Assembly (NCBI GenBank): GCA_023228125.1
Contig: JALOBT010000004.1
Coordinates: 1 to 64,000 of the forward strand
Length of the DNA: 64,000 nucleotides
Origin: Candidatus Cloacimonadota bacterium
GTDB taxonomy: Bacteria; Cloacimonadota; Cloacimonadia; Cloacimonadales; Cloacimonadaceae
Direction: 5' to 3'
A program made the translations under genes and the position numbers. Each line of letters opens with the position of its first letter. The first letter of the stretch is position 1. Under the pieces are notes generated by a model, which did not search any database, was not told the DNA's origin, and worked only from the letters and a program-made list of their open reading frames with translations. This document shows, piece after piece, positions 7,493 to 16,567 of the stretch.

Positions 7493-9914
7493 CTTTCTTC
7501 TCTTCATCCAAAATTATCCGGATATGAGTGGCTATTTCTTTGATTTTGAAAGGTTTCATTACAAAGTCCCGGATTCCTTTTTCCCGGGCATCATCCACCG
7601 AGATCAGGGTGGTAAAGCCTGTGCAGATCACCACAGGGATATCTGGCCTGATGGCCAGTACATTTTGGGCCAATTCCACTCCGTTCATATAGGGCATGGT
7701 AGTGTCTGTCACCACGATATCGATCTTGGCGGAATTCTTGATAAAGTGTTCATGGGCCTTGCGGGGATCGGTAAAGCCTTCGACTTTGTAACCCAAACGC
7801 ATCAAGCCTTGACGGAAAACATTTACCAAAGCCGGTTCATCATCCACAAACATAATGGTTTCGGTGCCATTTATCACATTTTCCTCTTCATCTGAAGTGG
7901 CAGCCTGATGCCAAACATCGGGAGTGTAAAGCGGTAGATAGATGTGGAAGGCAGTTCCCTCTCCCACTGTGCTATCCACCCGGATCGCGCCTTTGTGGGA
8001 TTGCACGATGCTATGCACGATGGAGAGCCCCAGGCCAGTACCTTCATTGGCGCTTTTGGTAGTGTAATAGGGATCGAAGATATGATCTATGATCGCGGCA
8101 TCAATGCCGGTCCCATTATCTGCAACAGATATTTTCAGATATTGGCATTGCTCGAGCTCAGGGAAGGCCTGCATATCACGCGAACTGAAACTCACATTTT
8201 GCACTGAAATCTTAAGCTGAGCTCCGTCTTTTTGCAAAGCGTGCATGGAGTTCGTACCCAGATTGATGATAATCTGATGGATTTGTCCAGGAACGGCAAT
8301 CACTGTGCTCATCTCGGCGGTATAGCTTTCCACGATTTTGATCGAACGCGGCAGATAGCTGCGCAGAAACCGCACGGATTCCTTCACATGATCTTCCAGT
8401 TCGAGCACCTCGGTCTTGGATTCTTCCTGACGCGAGAAGGAAAGCAATTGGGCGATCATTTCTTTGGCCCGGCCAGCACTTTTGAGCACTTCCACCAGGT
8501 TTAAGGCAGCATCGCTATCGGGCGGCATATCATCACCGGCCAGTTCGGTGTATCCGATCACAGCGGACAGGATGTTATTAAAGTCATGCGCGATTCCACC
8601 GGTGAGGCGTCCGATTGCCTCCAGGCGCTGGGTGCGTTTTTGCTGCTCTTCCCGCATGAGCTCATAGGTAACGTCTTTACAACTGGCGATGATGCTGGAG
8701 AGCTTACCATCGTTATCCAACACCGGTTTTACCACCATATCCAGGGTGATTTTGGGGCCATCTTTTCGCACCATATCCACTTTCCCGCGCCAGGGCTGGG
8801 AAGAACGCACTCTCATCCAGGATTGTCTCATTTCTTTGCGGCTGCCCACATCAAAGGGCAGAAAATCAAAGGGTTTGTCCAGCAGATCGATGCGGCGATA
8901 TGAAGTTATTCGTTCAAAGATGGTATTCACGTAGCGGATATTGCCTTCGGGGCTGAAGATCACGATTCCTTCGCCGGCCTGTTCGATAGCCTGAAAGAGC
9001 GTGTGGATACTGTCATCGGCCTGTTTTTTGTGCAGAGCGTAAGCTATTTGTTCGGAGATGGATTCCAAAAGCAGCTTGTCTTCCTCGTCATAAAGATCAC
9101 CTCGATGGTAGGATTGCAGCACTATCGCGCCAATCACCTTGCCCGAGAGCATGAGCGGGATACCCAGGAAGTTTTTACACACCACTCCCATAAAGTCACT
9201 ATCCAGGGAGCGCGCTTCGATTGCCTCAGGATCCAGCAGCAGAGTGCTTCCCTCCGAGATAATCTGGGCGGTAAGGGAGGTATTGTCATTTGCTTCTACG
9301 GGGCTGTTGTCTTCACTCATTTCATCTACCAGATAGGGGAAGGTAATGAGGTTGCTGGGGCTATCATAGAGTGCGATAAAGAAATTTGTGACATCGAGCA
9401 CCTGGGCCAGAGCCTCGTGAATGGTCTTAAAAAGGTCGTCCAGTGAACATTCGATATTCACCGCATGTGAGATCTTGTGCAAGATGGAGGTGATGACCTG
9501 ACTGCGGCGCATCGGGGTAAGGTCTGTAACCAGGACTGCAAAGAGGTCTTCTTTTTCGCTCTTGATGGGAACCAGGGTCTGTTTGTAAGCATGTAGCTTA
9601 TGCCGGTTGTCAAAAAAGCTGTATTCCACAGAGTGGGCAGAATCAGCATACTTGGAGGGGTTTTCAAAGTAATCCTGCCATAAATGCATATCCAACAGAT
9701 CTTCTTGCTTGATATCCACAGAAGCGAAGAATGCTGTAAAAAAATCCCAGAGATGATTTCCCACCACATTTTTGGCTTGTATGCCGGTAAGGCCTTCCAT
9801 AGCCCCATTTATCAAAACTATCTTACCCTGGATATCCACCAGCATCATCCCCTCGGAGGCTTGCTCAAAGATGCAACGAAACAGAGCTTCGCGCTCTTCC
9901 AGCTCCTTACGCAC
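7467..9914 (-). CDS. Hybrid sensor histidine kinase, main part
   Basis: Domains in order: PAS (about residues 5-130), GAF (about 150-300), PAS (about 305-420), HisKA with H-box GGIAHDFNN (His near residue 442), HATPase with DNGTGID and GTGLGLS, and a C-terminal receiver with VDDE, phospho-acceptor Asp in VVTDTTMP (near 735) and MKPF. It has no membrane segment, so it is probably a cytoplasmic sensor with internal phosphorelay. The protein seems to begin in mid-gene: an overlapping ORF upstream (9845-10384) supplies another PAS domain, and the two frames join naturally with a one-base correction near 9935-9945. The native protein was probably about 970 residues. The partner regulator is not visible. 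Confidence 0.8.
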   Translation of the reverse strand: MRKELEEREALFRCIFEQASEGMMLVDIQGKIVLINGAMEGLTGIQAKNVVGNHLWDFFTAFFASVDIKQEDLLDMHLWQDYFENPSKYADSAHSVEYSFFDNRHKLHAYKQTLVPIKSEKEDLFAVLVTDLTPMRRSQVITSILHKISHAVNIECSLDDLFKTIHEALAQVLDVTNFFIALYDSPSNLITFPYLVDEMSEDNSPVEANDNTSLTAQIISEGSTLLLDPEAIEARSLDSDFMGVVCKNFLGIPLMLSGKVIGAIVLQSYHRGDLYDEEDKLLLESISEQIAYALHKKQADDSIHTLFQAIEQAGEGIVIFSPEGNIRYVNTIFERITSYRRIDLLDKPFDFLPFDVGSRKEMRQSWMRVRSSQPWRGKVDMVRKDGPKITLDMVVKPVLDNDGKLSSIIASCKDVTYELMREEQQKRTQRLEAIGRLTGGIAHDFNNILSAVIGYTELAGDDMPPDSDAALNLVEVLKSAGRAKEMIAQLLSFSRQEESKTEVLELEDHVKESVRFLRSYLPRSIKIVESYTAEMSTVIAVPGQIHQIIINLGTNSMHALQKDGAQLKISVQNVSFSSRDMQAFPELEQCQYLKISVADNGTGIDAAIIDHIFDPYYTTKSANEGTGLGLSIVHSIVQSHKGAIRVDSTVGEGTAFHIYLPLYTPDVWHQAATSDEEENVINGTETIMFVDDEPALVNVFRQGLMRLGYKVEGFTDPRKAHEHFIKNSAKIDIVVTDTTMPYMNGVELAQNVLAIRPDIPVVICTGFTTLISVDDAREKGIRDFVMKPFKIKEIATHIRIILDEEKKDETGPTAE

Positions 9915-10384
9915 CCTCTCCAGATTGGTGTATCCTGCATGGCCACTACTACGCGTTTGTAATCCTCGATCTCATCTCCCGGGATGTTCCAGGAAAGGTG
10001 AAAGTTCAGGCGCCTGCCTTTCAGATCATAATTGACACACTGCCCTTCAAAGTGCTTGTGCCCTTCTGCCATGGCCACGATGGATGACAAAAATGAATTA
10101 TTGGTTTCTTCACCAAAGATGATATCAGTGCCTGCTAACATTTCTTCTTTGCTTTTGGCACCAAAGATATTCAAGGTGGCTTGATTGATATCCTTTACTT
10201 TCAAGAGGCTGACGCACTCATGGAATTTATCAGGATAAGTCTTAAAATAGGCATGAACATCCGTCACACCCTCATTCTTCAGACCATCCAGGTAGGCCTT
10301 AATCTCTGAAAAATCTTCCACCCAAAGGGATACCGGAGATTGATCAAAGAGCAATTTGTATAAGTTGGTATTAAGCTTTTGCAT
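9845..10384 (-). CDS. N-terminal PAS part of the same histidine kinase (frameshifted)
   Basis: The 179-residue ORF begins MQKLNTNLYKLLFDQSPVSLW, a typical PAS start, and runs through LKGRRLNFHLSWNIPGDE and EDYKRVVVAMQDT, the usual end of a PAS domain. After that the frame turns into non-PAS sequence. In the neighbouring frame the bases at that point read TNLERVRKELEEREALF, the expected PAS-to-PAS linker, which continues into the 815-residue kinase. So this is the 5' part of one gene split by a single-base change (or a sequencing error), not an independent protein. Confidence 0.7.
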   Translation of the reverse strand: MQKLNTNLYKLLFDQSPVSLWVEDFSEIKAYLDGLKNEGVTDVHAYFKTYPDKFHECVSLLKVKDINQATLNIFGAKSKEEMLAGTDIIFGEETNNSFLSSIVAMAEGHKHFEGQCVNYDLKGRRLNFHLSWNIPGDEIEDYKRVVVAMQDTPIWRGCVRSWKSAKLCFVASLSKPPRG

Positions 10385-10424
10385 CTTCTTCTCTCTTATC
10401 TGAAATATATTGTAGGCAAAATCT

Positions 10425-11627
10425 TCATTTGCCGATTAGTTTTTGTGTATCCAGGGCTATCATCAGCTCTTCGTTGGTAGGGATTTTCAGGATCGTGACC
10501 TGAGATTCTGGTGAGCTCAAGATCTGGATATCGTCGGTAAATTTGGCATTTTCTATCTCATTGAGCTGGATGCCCAAGGCCTCAAGACCCTCGCAAACCT
10601 GCTTGCGCAGTATCGGCATTCTTTCACCCACACCTCCTGTAAAGATCAGTACATCCGCGCCATTTAAGGCCGCGAAATAAGAGCCGATATATTTCTTGAT
10701 CCGGTAGCAATATACATCGTGGGCCTGGATGGCTTTGGGGTTCTTTTTGATCAGGATCTCATCCTCGATCTCGCGCATATCATTTGAAATCTGCGAGAGC
10801 CCCAGCATGCCACTTTTTTTGTTTAAAATGCTGTTTACTTCATCTACGTTCAGCCCCATTCTTTGTTGCATGTGAATGGGAATGGCGGGGTCTATATCGC
10901 CGCAACGGGTGCCCATCATCAGCCCTTCCAAAGGAGTGAGCCCCATGGAGGTATCGATGGATTTCCCTGCTTTGATAGCGGTGATAGAAGCACCATTGCC
11001 CAGGTGACAAGAGATGATTTTCAGATCCTCAAGATCGCGTCCCAGAAATTCTGCCGCTTTCATGCTCACATATTTGTGGCTGGTACCGTGGAAACCGTAA
11101 CGGCGAATCTGGTGCGTATGATAAAAATCCAAAGGCAGGGGATATAAATAGGCCTCAGCCGGCATGCTCTGATGAAAAGCGGTATCAAAGACACCACATT
11201 GCGGACAATCCGGCATCGCCGCAGACACGGCTTCGATCCCTTTTAGATTGGCAGGATTGTGCAAAGGCGCCAGCGAAATGCACTCACGCATCACATCCAC
11301 CACATGGTTTGTGACGAGTACGGCGTCCGAATAATGCTCTCCGGCATGCACCAAACGGTGTCCCACCGCATCGATGCTGCACAGATCGCACAATACTCCC
11401 TTGTCACTATCCTTCAAAGCCTGTAGAATCAGCTCCAAACCCTGTTCATGGTTCTCGATCACCATTTCTTGCTTCTTCGCGGTGTATTTCGCGCTTTTAT
11501 AAGTAAAAAGAGCAATGTCCTCACCGATCTTTTCGGCAATACCTTCGGCCAGTACTTCTTTTTCCTGCATGCTTATCAGTTGGTATTTAATGGAAGAGCT
11601 TCCACAATTCAATACTAAAATCTTCAT
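10425..11627 (-). CDS. ackA: Acetate kinase
   Basis: A 400-residue protein, the normal length for AckA, which makes ATP and acetate from acetyl phosphate and ADP in the cytoplasm. Family motifs are intact: MKILVLNCGSSSIKYQL at the N-terminus, GHRLVHAGEHY, FHGTSHKYVS and TGGVGERM. It is leftward, 40 bases before the kinase N-terminal ORF. No phosphotransacetylase gene (pta) is next to it. Its presence fits acetate-forming fermentation with substrate-level phosphorylation. Confidence 0.95.
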   Translation of the reverse strand: MKILVLNCGSSSIKYQLISMQEKEVLAEGIAEKIGEDIALFTYKSAKYTAKKQEMVIENHEQGLELILQALKDSDKGVLCDLCSIDAVGHRLVHAGEHYSDAVLVTNHVVDVMRECISLAPLHNPANLKGIEAVSAAMPDCPQCGVFDTAFHQSMPAEAYLYPLPLDFYHTHQIRRYGFHGTSHKYVSMKAAEFLGRDLEDLKIISCHLGNGASITAIKAGKSIDTSMGLTPLEGLMMGTRCGDIDPAIPIHMQQRMGLNVDEVNSILNKKSGMLGLSQISNDMREIEDEILIKKNPKAIQAHDVYCYRIKKYIGSYFAALNGADVLIFTGGVGERMPILRKQVCEGLEALGIQLNEIENAKFTDDIQILSSPESQVTILKIPTNEELMIALDTQKLIGK

Positions 11628-11968
11628 CTATTCCTCATGTTTTATGCTTTGTTGCACACAATATTATTAGCAGTTATATGTCAAATAAAATCTATATTGA
11701 ACTTGAAGAGAGTTTTTTGTAGTGGCGGACTCCGATTCGCCGACACCTCTCGTAGCGCAGGACGCCGTTCCTGCGAAATATCTTCCGGCCGACTACCTGT
11801 TTTGACTTGTCTTTTTGATTTGGCTGGCAAGCTACAGATTTTCTATATCTTCTTGCTGCCAGCCAAAATTGAGAGTTATCACAGGAACTTCACGCTATTG
11901 GGATGATTCGCACCGGATAAATCCAGCGGAACTGCCGGATAAATCCAGCGTTACGGCTAACGTTACGG
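11628..11968. other. Non-coding stretch with degenerate repeats
   Basis: No gene is supported. The left half has a repeat GTGGCGGACTCCG (also after 41,855) followed by GTAGCGCAGGACGCCGTTCCTGCG, a partial hairpin. The right half (about 11905-11970) is the reverse complement of the dispersed CGCTGGATTYATCCGGC family found at 45.3, 48.4 and 56.4 kb, here with two copies of GGATAAATCCAGCG. Confidence 0.6.
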
Positions 11969-13321
11969 CTATAGGTACTTCTGGATCTTGCCTTCTATCA
12001 GGGCCTGGATTTCCTGCATGCGGGCCTGGGTAGTGGCTTCATAGCGGGTCACCAAAACCGGTGTGGTATTTGAGGCGCGAATCAGTCCCCAGCCATCGGC
12101 AAAAGTAATGCGGGCACCATCGATGTCATTGACGTCGTAACCTTCGGTCTTAAACTCTGCGCAGACCTTGTCCACCACCTCAAATTTGCGGCTATCCTCG
12201 CATTTGGTATGTAGCTCCGGAGTGTTGTACAGCTTGGGTTGATCGGCCAGATATTGGCTTACTGGCAGGTCGGTCTTGGCCACTACTTCTACAAAGCGGC
12301 AACTGGCATAGATCGCATCGTCAAAGCCCAGATAGCGGTCTGCCAAAAAGATGTGACCACTCATCTCGCCGGCAAATTCCACGCCCAGCTCTTTCATGCG
12401 CATCTTGATATTGGCATGGCCGGTTTTGTACATAATGGCTTTGCCACCCCGGGCTTTGATGTCGTCATAGAGATTTTTGGAGCATTTCACATCGGCGATG
12501 ATGCTTTTACCAGGATTGATGGCCAGGTAGTCCCGGGCCAGGATATTGAGCGTTTGATCACCAAAGAGCATTTTACCTTTTTCGTCCACCACTCCGATGC
12601 GGTCTGCATCTCCATCCAGGCCTATGCCGAGCTCATATTCTGCTTCGACCACGGCGCGGGATAAGTCCACCATGTTCTTTTCCACGGTGGGGTCTGGGTG
12701 ATGATTTGGAAAATCGCCATCGGGATCGCAATACATTTCGATCACTTCACAGCCTTTACGGCGCAGGATTTCGGGCAGATAAGGTCCGCCCATGCCGTTG
12801 CCGCCATCCACGATCACCTTCACTGGACGCTGAAGGCTGATATTATCGGTGATATAGTCTATGTATTCTGCTTCGATGCTGTCGTTTTTGCTGAGTGTTC
12901 CTGTGCCGCTGGTGAACTTTCCGGCTTTAATCAGCTTCAAAAGCTCTTGCAGAGATTCTGCGTAAAAGCTGGCGAGTCCCAGATTCAGTTTGCAGCCGTT
13001 GTATTGAGAGGGATTGTGGGAGGCAGTAATCACCGCGCCCGCATCCTGCTTGAGTTTCCAGATGGCAAAATACACGATCGGGGTGGCCACCATGCCCAGG
13101 TCTGTAACATCGCAGCCCGCTTCCAGAGCGCCTTTGATAAAGGCATCCATAAATTCACGGGTGCTGTGGCGCGCGTCTCCACCGATCACGATAGTCTTGA
13201 GGCCTTGGGCTTGTATCATGCTGGCAAAGCCTTTGCCGATCAGGTAATAGCTTTCGGCATTCAGCTCTTCGCCTACTACACCGCGGATATCATACTGTCT
13301 GAATACTTCATTCTTGATCAT
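11969..13321 (-). CDS. Phosphomannomutase/phosphoglucomutase
   Basis: A protein of about 450 residues of the alpha-D-phosphohexomutase family, which moves phosphate between C6 and C1 of hexoses for cell-envelope sugar and glycogen metabolism. Key sites are present: N-terminal FRQYDIRG, catalytic phosphoserine loop TASHNPSQYNGCK, metal loop DGDADRIG, sugar loop GEMSGHI and the C-terminal phosphate-binding RASNTTPVLVTRYEA. The ATG at 13321 is preferred (GAGG upstream, 13 bases after the rdgB stop); the in-frame ATG at 13351 would overlap rdgB. The motif pattern is ManB/AlgC-like, but Man-6-P and Glc-6-P specificity cannot be separated by eye. Confidence 0.9.
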   Translation of the reverse strand: MIKNEVFRQYDIRGVVGEELNAESYYLIGKGFASMIQAQGLKTIVIGGDARHSTREFMDAFIKGALEAGCDVTDLGMVATPIVYFAIWKLKQDAGAVITASHNPSQYNGCKLNLGLASFYAESLQELLKLIKAGKFTSGTGTLSKNDSIEAEYIDYITDNISLQRPVKVIVDGGNGMGGPYLPEILRRKGCEVIEMYCDPDGDFPNHHPDPTVEKNMVDLSRAVVEAEYELGIGLDGDADRIGVVDEKGKMLFGDQTLNILARDYLAINPGKSIIADVKCSKNLYDDIKARGGKAIMYKTGHANIKMRMKELGVEFAGEMSGHIFLADRYLGFDDAIYASCRFVEVVAKTDLPVSQYLADQPKLYNTPELHTKCEDSRKFEVVDKVCAEFKTEGYDVNDIDGARITFADGWGLIRASNTTPVLVTRYEATTQARMQEIQALIEGKIQKYL

Positions 13322-13334
13322 AAATATTAACCTC

Positions 13335-13943
13335 TTATTCTTTTTCTTCAATGTCTAAAATGCGTTTTAAGATGGGGAGAATTGCGTGAGTGGCCAAGCC
13401 CCGGTGTGAAAGGTAGTTCTTCTGGGCATCGCTCATTTGGGCATAGGTCTGGCCTGGGCCTTCTACCTCAAAGATGCTGTCATAACCAAAGCCACTTTCG
13501 CCACGTTCAGATTCAGTGATTTTGCCCCGCACCCGGCCGGAAACCACGCTAATCAGGCCATCACGATCTGCCAGAGCTACGGCAGTTTCGAAGTAGGCTT
13601 CACGGTTTTCTTGCCCCTGCATCTGCAGCAGAATCTTAGCGCGATTGTCCTGATAGGAGCAGCCTTCGCCAGCCCAGCGGGCGGAGAAGATACCAGGGCT
13701 TCCTTCCAGCGCTGTGATGAAAAGACCGGTATCATCTGCCAGAGTAAGCATGCCGGTGAATTTTGCACCTTCGATGGCTTTTTTGATGGCGTTGCCGTAG
13801 ATAGTGTCCCGGTCTTCCACGGTTTCAGGGCAGTCGGCAAAATCCCGCAGGCTGTGCAGAGCAATCCTATAGGAGAGCAGAATCTCCCGCAGTTCCCGCA
13901 CTTTGTCCAAATTGCGGGAAGCAAAAAACAGAGGAGCTTTCAT
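13335..13943 (-). CDS. rdgB: Non-canonical purine NTP pyrophosphatase (RdgB/HAM1)
   Basis: A 202-residue Ham1-family enzyme that hydrolyses ITP, XTP and dITP to the monophosphates, keeping damaged purines out of DNA and RNA. Motifs: N-terminal FASRNLDKVRELREIL, ADDTGLFITALEGSPGIFSARWAG (catalytic Asp pair), ESGFGYDSIF and C-terminal SHRGLA. It sits between the DUF1232 gene (adjacent, no gap) and the phosphohexomutase gene, in one leftward run. Confidence 0.93.
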   Translation of the reverse strand: MKAPLFFASRNLDKVRELREILLSYRIALHSLRDFADCPETVEDRDTIYGNAIKKAIEGAKFTGMLTLADDTGLFITALEGSPGIFSARWAGEGCSYQDNRAKILLQMQGQENREAYFETAVALADRDGLISVVSGRVRGKITESERGESGFGYDSIFEVEGPGQTYAQMSDAQKNYLSHRGLATHAILPILKRILDIEEKE

Positions 13944-14465
13944 CTATATCTTTTGCAGCCAGTGTCTGATTCTTTGCATCAGATTGCGATCCAGGAAGTT
14001 GTCTGCCGCGGCTGTTACTTTCTGCAATTGTCCCAGCACATCGCCTTCACCGCTCCAGTTGTCCCTCAGGATTTTGGCATCGACTTCATTTAAGATTAGA
14101 TTCAGCCCCAGCACCGCCAGCACCAGATCATCCACATAACCAATTACGGGGATAAAATCCGGGATGATGTCAAAAGGCATAATAAAATAGGCGATGATGC
14201 CGGTGACCATGAGCTTCTGCTTTGCGGGCACCCTTTTATCTACAGCCAGACGGCAGACTAAAATGAAGAAATCTGGCAACAGAAATAGGTATTCGGCTAC
14301 TTTGCCGCCCACCTTTCCTGTCTTTTCTCGCGTCCAGCCCTTGGCTTTCTTGCGCAGCTTTTCGTAAAATTGCAGCTTGGCATGGTCCACATCAATGATG
14401 CGTTCATTGATGCTATCCTGTTCTTCCACAGGTATTTCTCGGGTCTCTAATACTTCGTCTTTCAT
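13944..14465 (-). CDS. DUF1232 (YkvA-like) membrane protein
   Basis: About 173 residues. The signature is the short hydrophobic block AKQKLMVTGIIAYFIMPFDIIPDFIPVIGYVDDLVLAVLGLNLIL, in which IAYFIMPFDIIPDFIPVIGY is the DUF1232 core found in YkvA-type proteins. The function of this family is unknown. The start at 14465 is chosen because GGAGG lies 5 bases upstream; an ATG four codons earlier lacks this spacing. It is the first gene of the leftward run and abuts rdgB. Confidence 0.75.
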   Translation of the reverse strand: MKDEVLETREIPVEEQDSINERIIDVDHAKLQFYEKLRKKAKGWTREKTGKVGGKVAEYLFLLPDFFILVCRLAVDKRVPAKQKLMVTGIIAYFIMPFDIIPDFIPVIGYVDDLVLAVLGLNLILNEVDAKILRDNWSGEGDVLGQLQKVTAAADNFLDRNLMQRIRHWLQKI

Positions 14466-14583
14466 AAGTACCTCCACTATATATATACTAATCCAAACTC
14501 GCCTATAGAGTCAAGCAAATATTTGTCATTAGAGCTAAAAGATAAAAAAAGGGGGAAAAAAGAGGCGAAATTCCGGCTTTTTC

Positions 14584-14612
14584 TTGACAGAATATCGCTT
14601 TTTTTCTGGGAT
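14584..14612 (+). promoter_or_regulatory. Possible sigma-70-type promoter for tyrS
   Basis: A perfect -35 TTGACA (14584-14589) is followed after 17 bases by a weak -10 TGGGAT. It lies in the divergent gap before tyrS. The same TTCTTGACA word occurs before nadC. The weak -10 limits confidence. Confidence 0.35.
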
Positions 14613-14650
14613 GCTTCTACATTATGGAAAATATGAATAGGACAAGATCA

Positions 14651-15853
14651 ATGGCCTTTGAACATGAACTACAAATCATCAGTAAAAACGTGGAAGAGAT
14701 CATTCCACTGGACGAACTGAAAGCCAAATTGGCAGATAGTGCCAAAACTGGAAAAGCGCTCAGAATCAAGTATGGTATAGACCCCACCGGATTCGATGTG
14801 CATATCGGACATCTTGTGCCCATCCGCAAAATGCGCGAATTTCAGGACCTAGGCCATATCGGCGTGATCATCATCGGGGATTTTACCGCCCAGATCGGAG
14901 ATCCCACTGGCCGCGATGAATCCCGTCCCCCGCTAAGCCATGAACAGATCATCAGCAATAGCGAAAAGTATATGGATCAGCTTTTTACCGTGCTGAAACC
15001 AGAGCAGACCGAAATTCGCTATCAGACCGAATGGTTCTCCAAAATGAACATGGTGGATGTGCTAAAGCTGATGGGAAAATTCACCCTGGCGCAGTTCATG
15101 GCACACGATACCTTCCGCAGCCGTTATGAACAAGGACTTTCCCTGGGGATGCACGAGCTGATGTATCCGCTTTTGCAGGCTTATGATTCTGTAGCTGTTG
15201 AGAGCGATGTTGAACTGGGAGCCACCGAGCAGAAGTTTAACATCCTCTGCGGGCGCGATATGCAGCGTTATTTTGATATGCCGCAGCAGGTGGCTGTGCT
15301 CTCTCCCATTCTTTTGGGTACAGACGGTGTAAACAAAATGGGCAAGAGCCTGAATAACTACATTGCCGTGTTCGATACTCCGGCCGACAAATTTGGCAAA
15401 GTGATGAGCATCCCGGATAGCCTGATCATGAATTACTGCAGCTATGCCACCTGTTATGATTTAGAAAAGCTGGCCGAGGTGAAGAGTAAACTGGAGAGCG
15501 GCGTGAATCCCATGATCCTCAAAAAAGCTCTGGCCCGCGAGATCGTAAGGCTATATCATGGTGAGCAGGAAGCCGAAAAAGCGCAAGCCGGATTTGAGAG
15601 CCTTTTTTCCAAGAAAGAACTGCCGGATGAGATGCCGGAATATGAATTAAGCGAAAATGAGATCAAGATCGTACCACTCTTGGTGCAGAGCGGCCTGTGC
15701 TCCTCAAATGGGGAAGCCAAACGCCTGATCCAGGGTGGGGGAGTAAGCCTGGATGGAAATAAGATCGAAAGCTTTGAAGCCAGCATCACCACCACCGATG
15801 GCTCCGTGCTCCGCGCCGGTAAACGCAAATTTATCAAGATAAAGAAGCTATGA
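14651..15853 (+). CDS. tyrS: Tyrosyl-tRNA synthetase
   Basis: Class I synthetase that charges tRNA-Tyr. Visible signatures are the HIGH motif in FDVHIGHLVP, the KMSKS-type loop in NKMGKSLNN, GDFTAQIGDPTGRDESRP, and a C-terminal S4 tRNA-binding domain (LVQSGLCSSNGEAKRLIQGG). The long form with KMGKS is the TyrZ-like/TyrRS type 2 pattern. Three ATGs are in frame (14624, 14633, 14651); 14651 has AGGACA about 6 bases upstream and the family-like start MAFEHELQII, while 14624 would sit almost on the predicted transcription start. It overlaps the M50 protease gene by 4 bases, so the two are probably co-transcribed. Confidence 0.93.
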   Translation: MAFEHELQIISKNVEEIIPLDELKAKLADSAKTGKALRIKYGIDPTGFDVHIGHLVPIRKMREFQDLGHIGVIIIGDFTAQIGDPTGRDESRPPLSHEQIISNSEKYMDQLFTVLKPEQTEIRYQTEWFSKMNMVDVLKLMGKFTLAQFMAHDTFRSRYEQGLSLGMHELMYPLLQAYDSVAVESDVELGATEQKFNILCGRDMQRYFDMPQQVAVLSPILLGTDGVNKMGKSLNNYIAVFDTPADKFGKVMSIPDSLIMNYCSYATCYDLEKLAEVKSKLESGVNPMILKKALAREIVRLYHGEQEAEKAQAGFESLFSKKELPDEMPEYELSENEIKIVPLLVQSGLCSSNGEAKRLIQGGGVSLDGNKIESFEASITTTDGSVLRAGKRKFIKIKKL

Positions 15854-16503
15854 ATATTAATCCTCAACTTTTCAAGACACTCAGCACTGTCTGCATCGTA
15901 GTCATGGTCTTTTACAGCATCATCATCCACGAGGTGAGCCACGCTTTTGCGGCCTTTGCTTTGGGAGACGATTCTGCCAAAAGAGCCGGACGCCTGAGTT
16001 TTAACCCCAAAAGGCATATAGATCCCTTTGGCACCATCATCTTGCCGCTGATCCTGTGGTTCAGCGCTGGATTCATCTATGGATACGCCAAACCCGTGCC
16101 TTTCAACCCTTACAATTTTAAGGATTACAAGCGTGATTCTGGACTCACAGCCCTGGCCGGACCTGCATCCAATATTCTGATAGCGATCCTGCTAAGTATT
16201 TTCTACCATCTGTTTAGCATGGTTCCGATAGTGCAATATATCTTGATGTATGTGATCTTTTTGAATCTGCTTTTGGCTTTTTTCAATCTGATTCCGGTGC
16301 CGCCTTTGGATGGCTCCAAGGTCTTGGGCATGTTCCTGACTGATTCTGCTTATTTCAAATGGACCGCGCAAGAACGCAAAGGGATGATCTATCTCTTTGC
16401 CATCATCATCATCACAAACCTGCTGGGGATCAATTTGATCGGCAAATTCATCCTGCCTCCGGTCTCCCTGGTAATGAAGCTCTTGGGTGTCCCCTCTTTT
16501 TAG
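15850..16503 (+). CDS. Site-2-protease-like M50 zinc metalloprotease
   Basis: A 217-residue integral membrane protein of the short SREBPP/RseP-related M50B group. The zinc site HEVSH lies within the first membrane segment (IIIHEVSHAFAAFALGD), and the third-ligand region NLIPVPPLDGSKVL holds the conserved Asp in PPLDG. Four to five hydrophobic segments are apparent and no PDZ domain is present. It cleaves within membranes; the substrate cannot be told. The ATG overlaps the tyrS stop. Confidence 0.88.
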   Translation: MNINPQLFKTLSTVCIVVMVFYSIIIHEVSHAFAAFALGDDSAKRAGRLSFNPKRHIDPFGTIILPLILWFSAGFIYGYAKPVPFNPYNFKDYKRDSGLTALAGPASNILIAILLSIFYHLFSMVPIVQYILMYVIFLNLLLAFFNLIPVPPLDGSKVLGMFLTDSAYFKWTAQERKGMIYLFAIIIITNLLGINLIGKFILPPVSLVMKLLGVPSF

Positions 16504-16567
16504 CCTCTGGCTGCCTGGCTGCTTTTTTGCTTTAATAATTAGATAAATGAAAAATATGGAGAACAAA

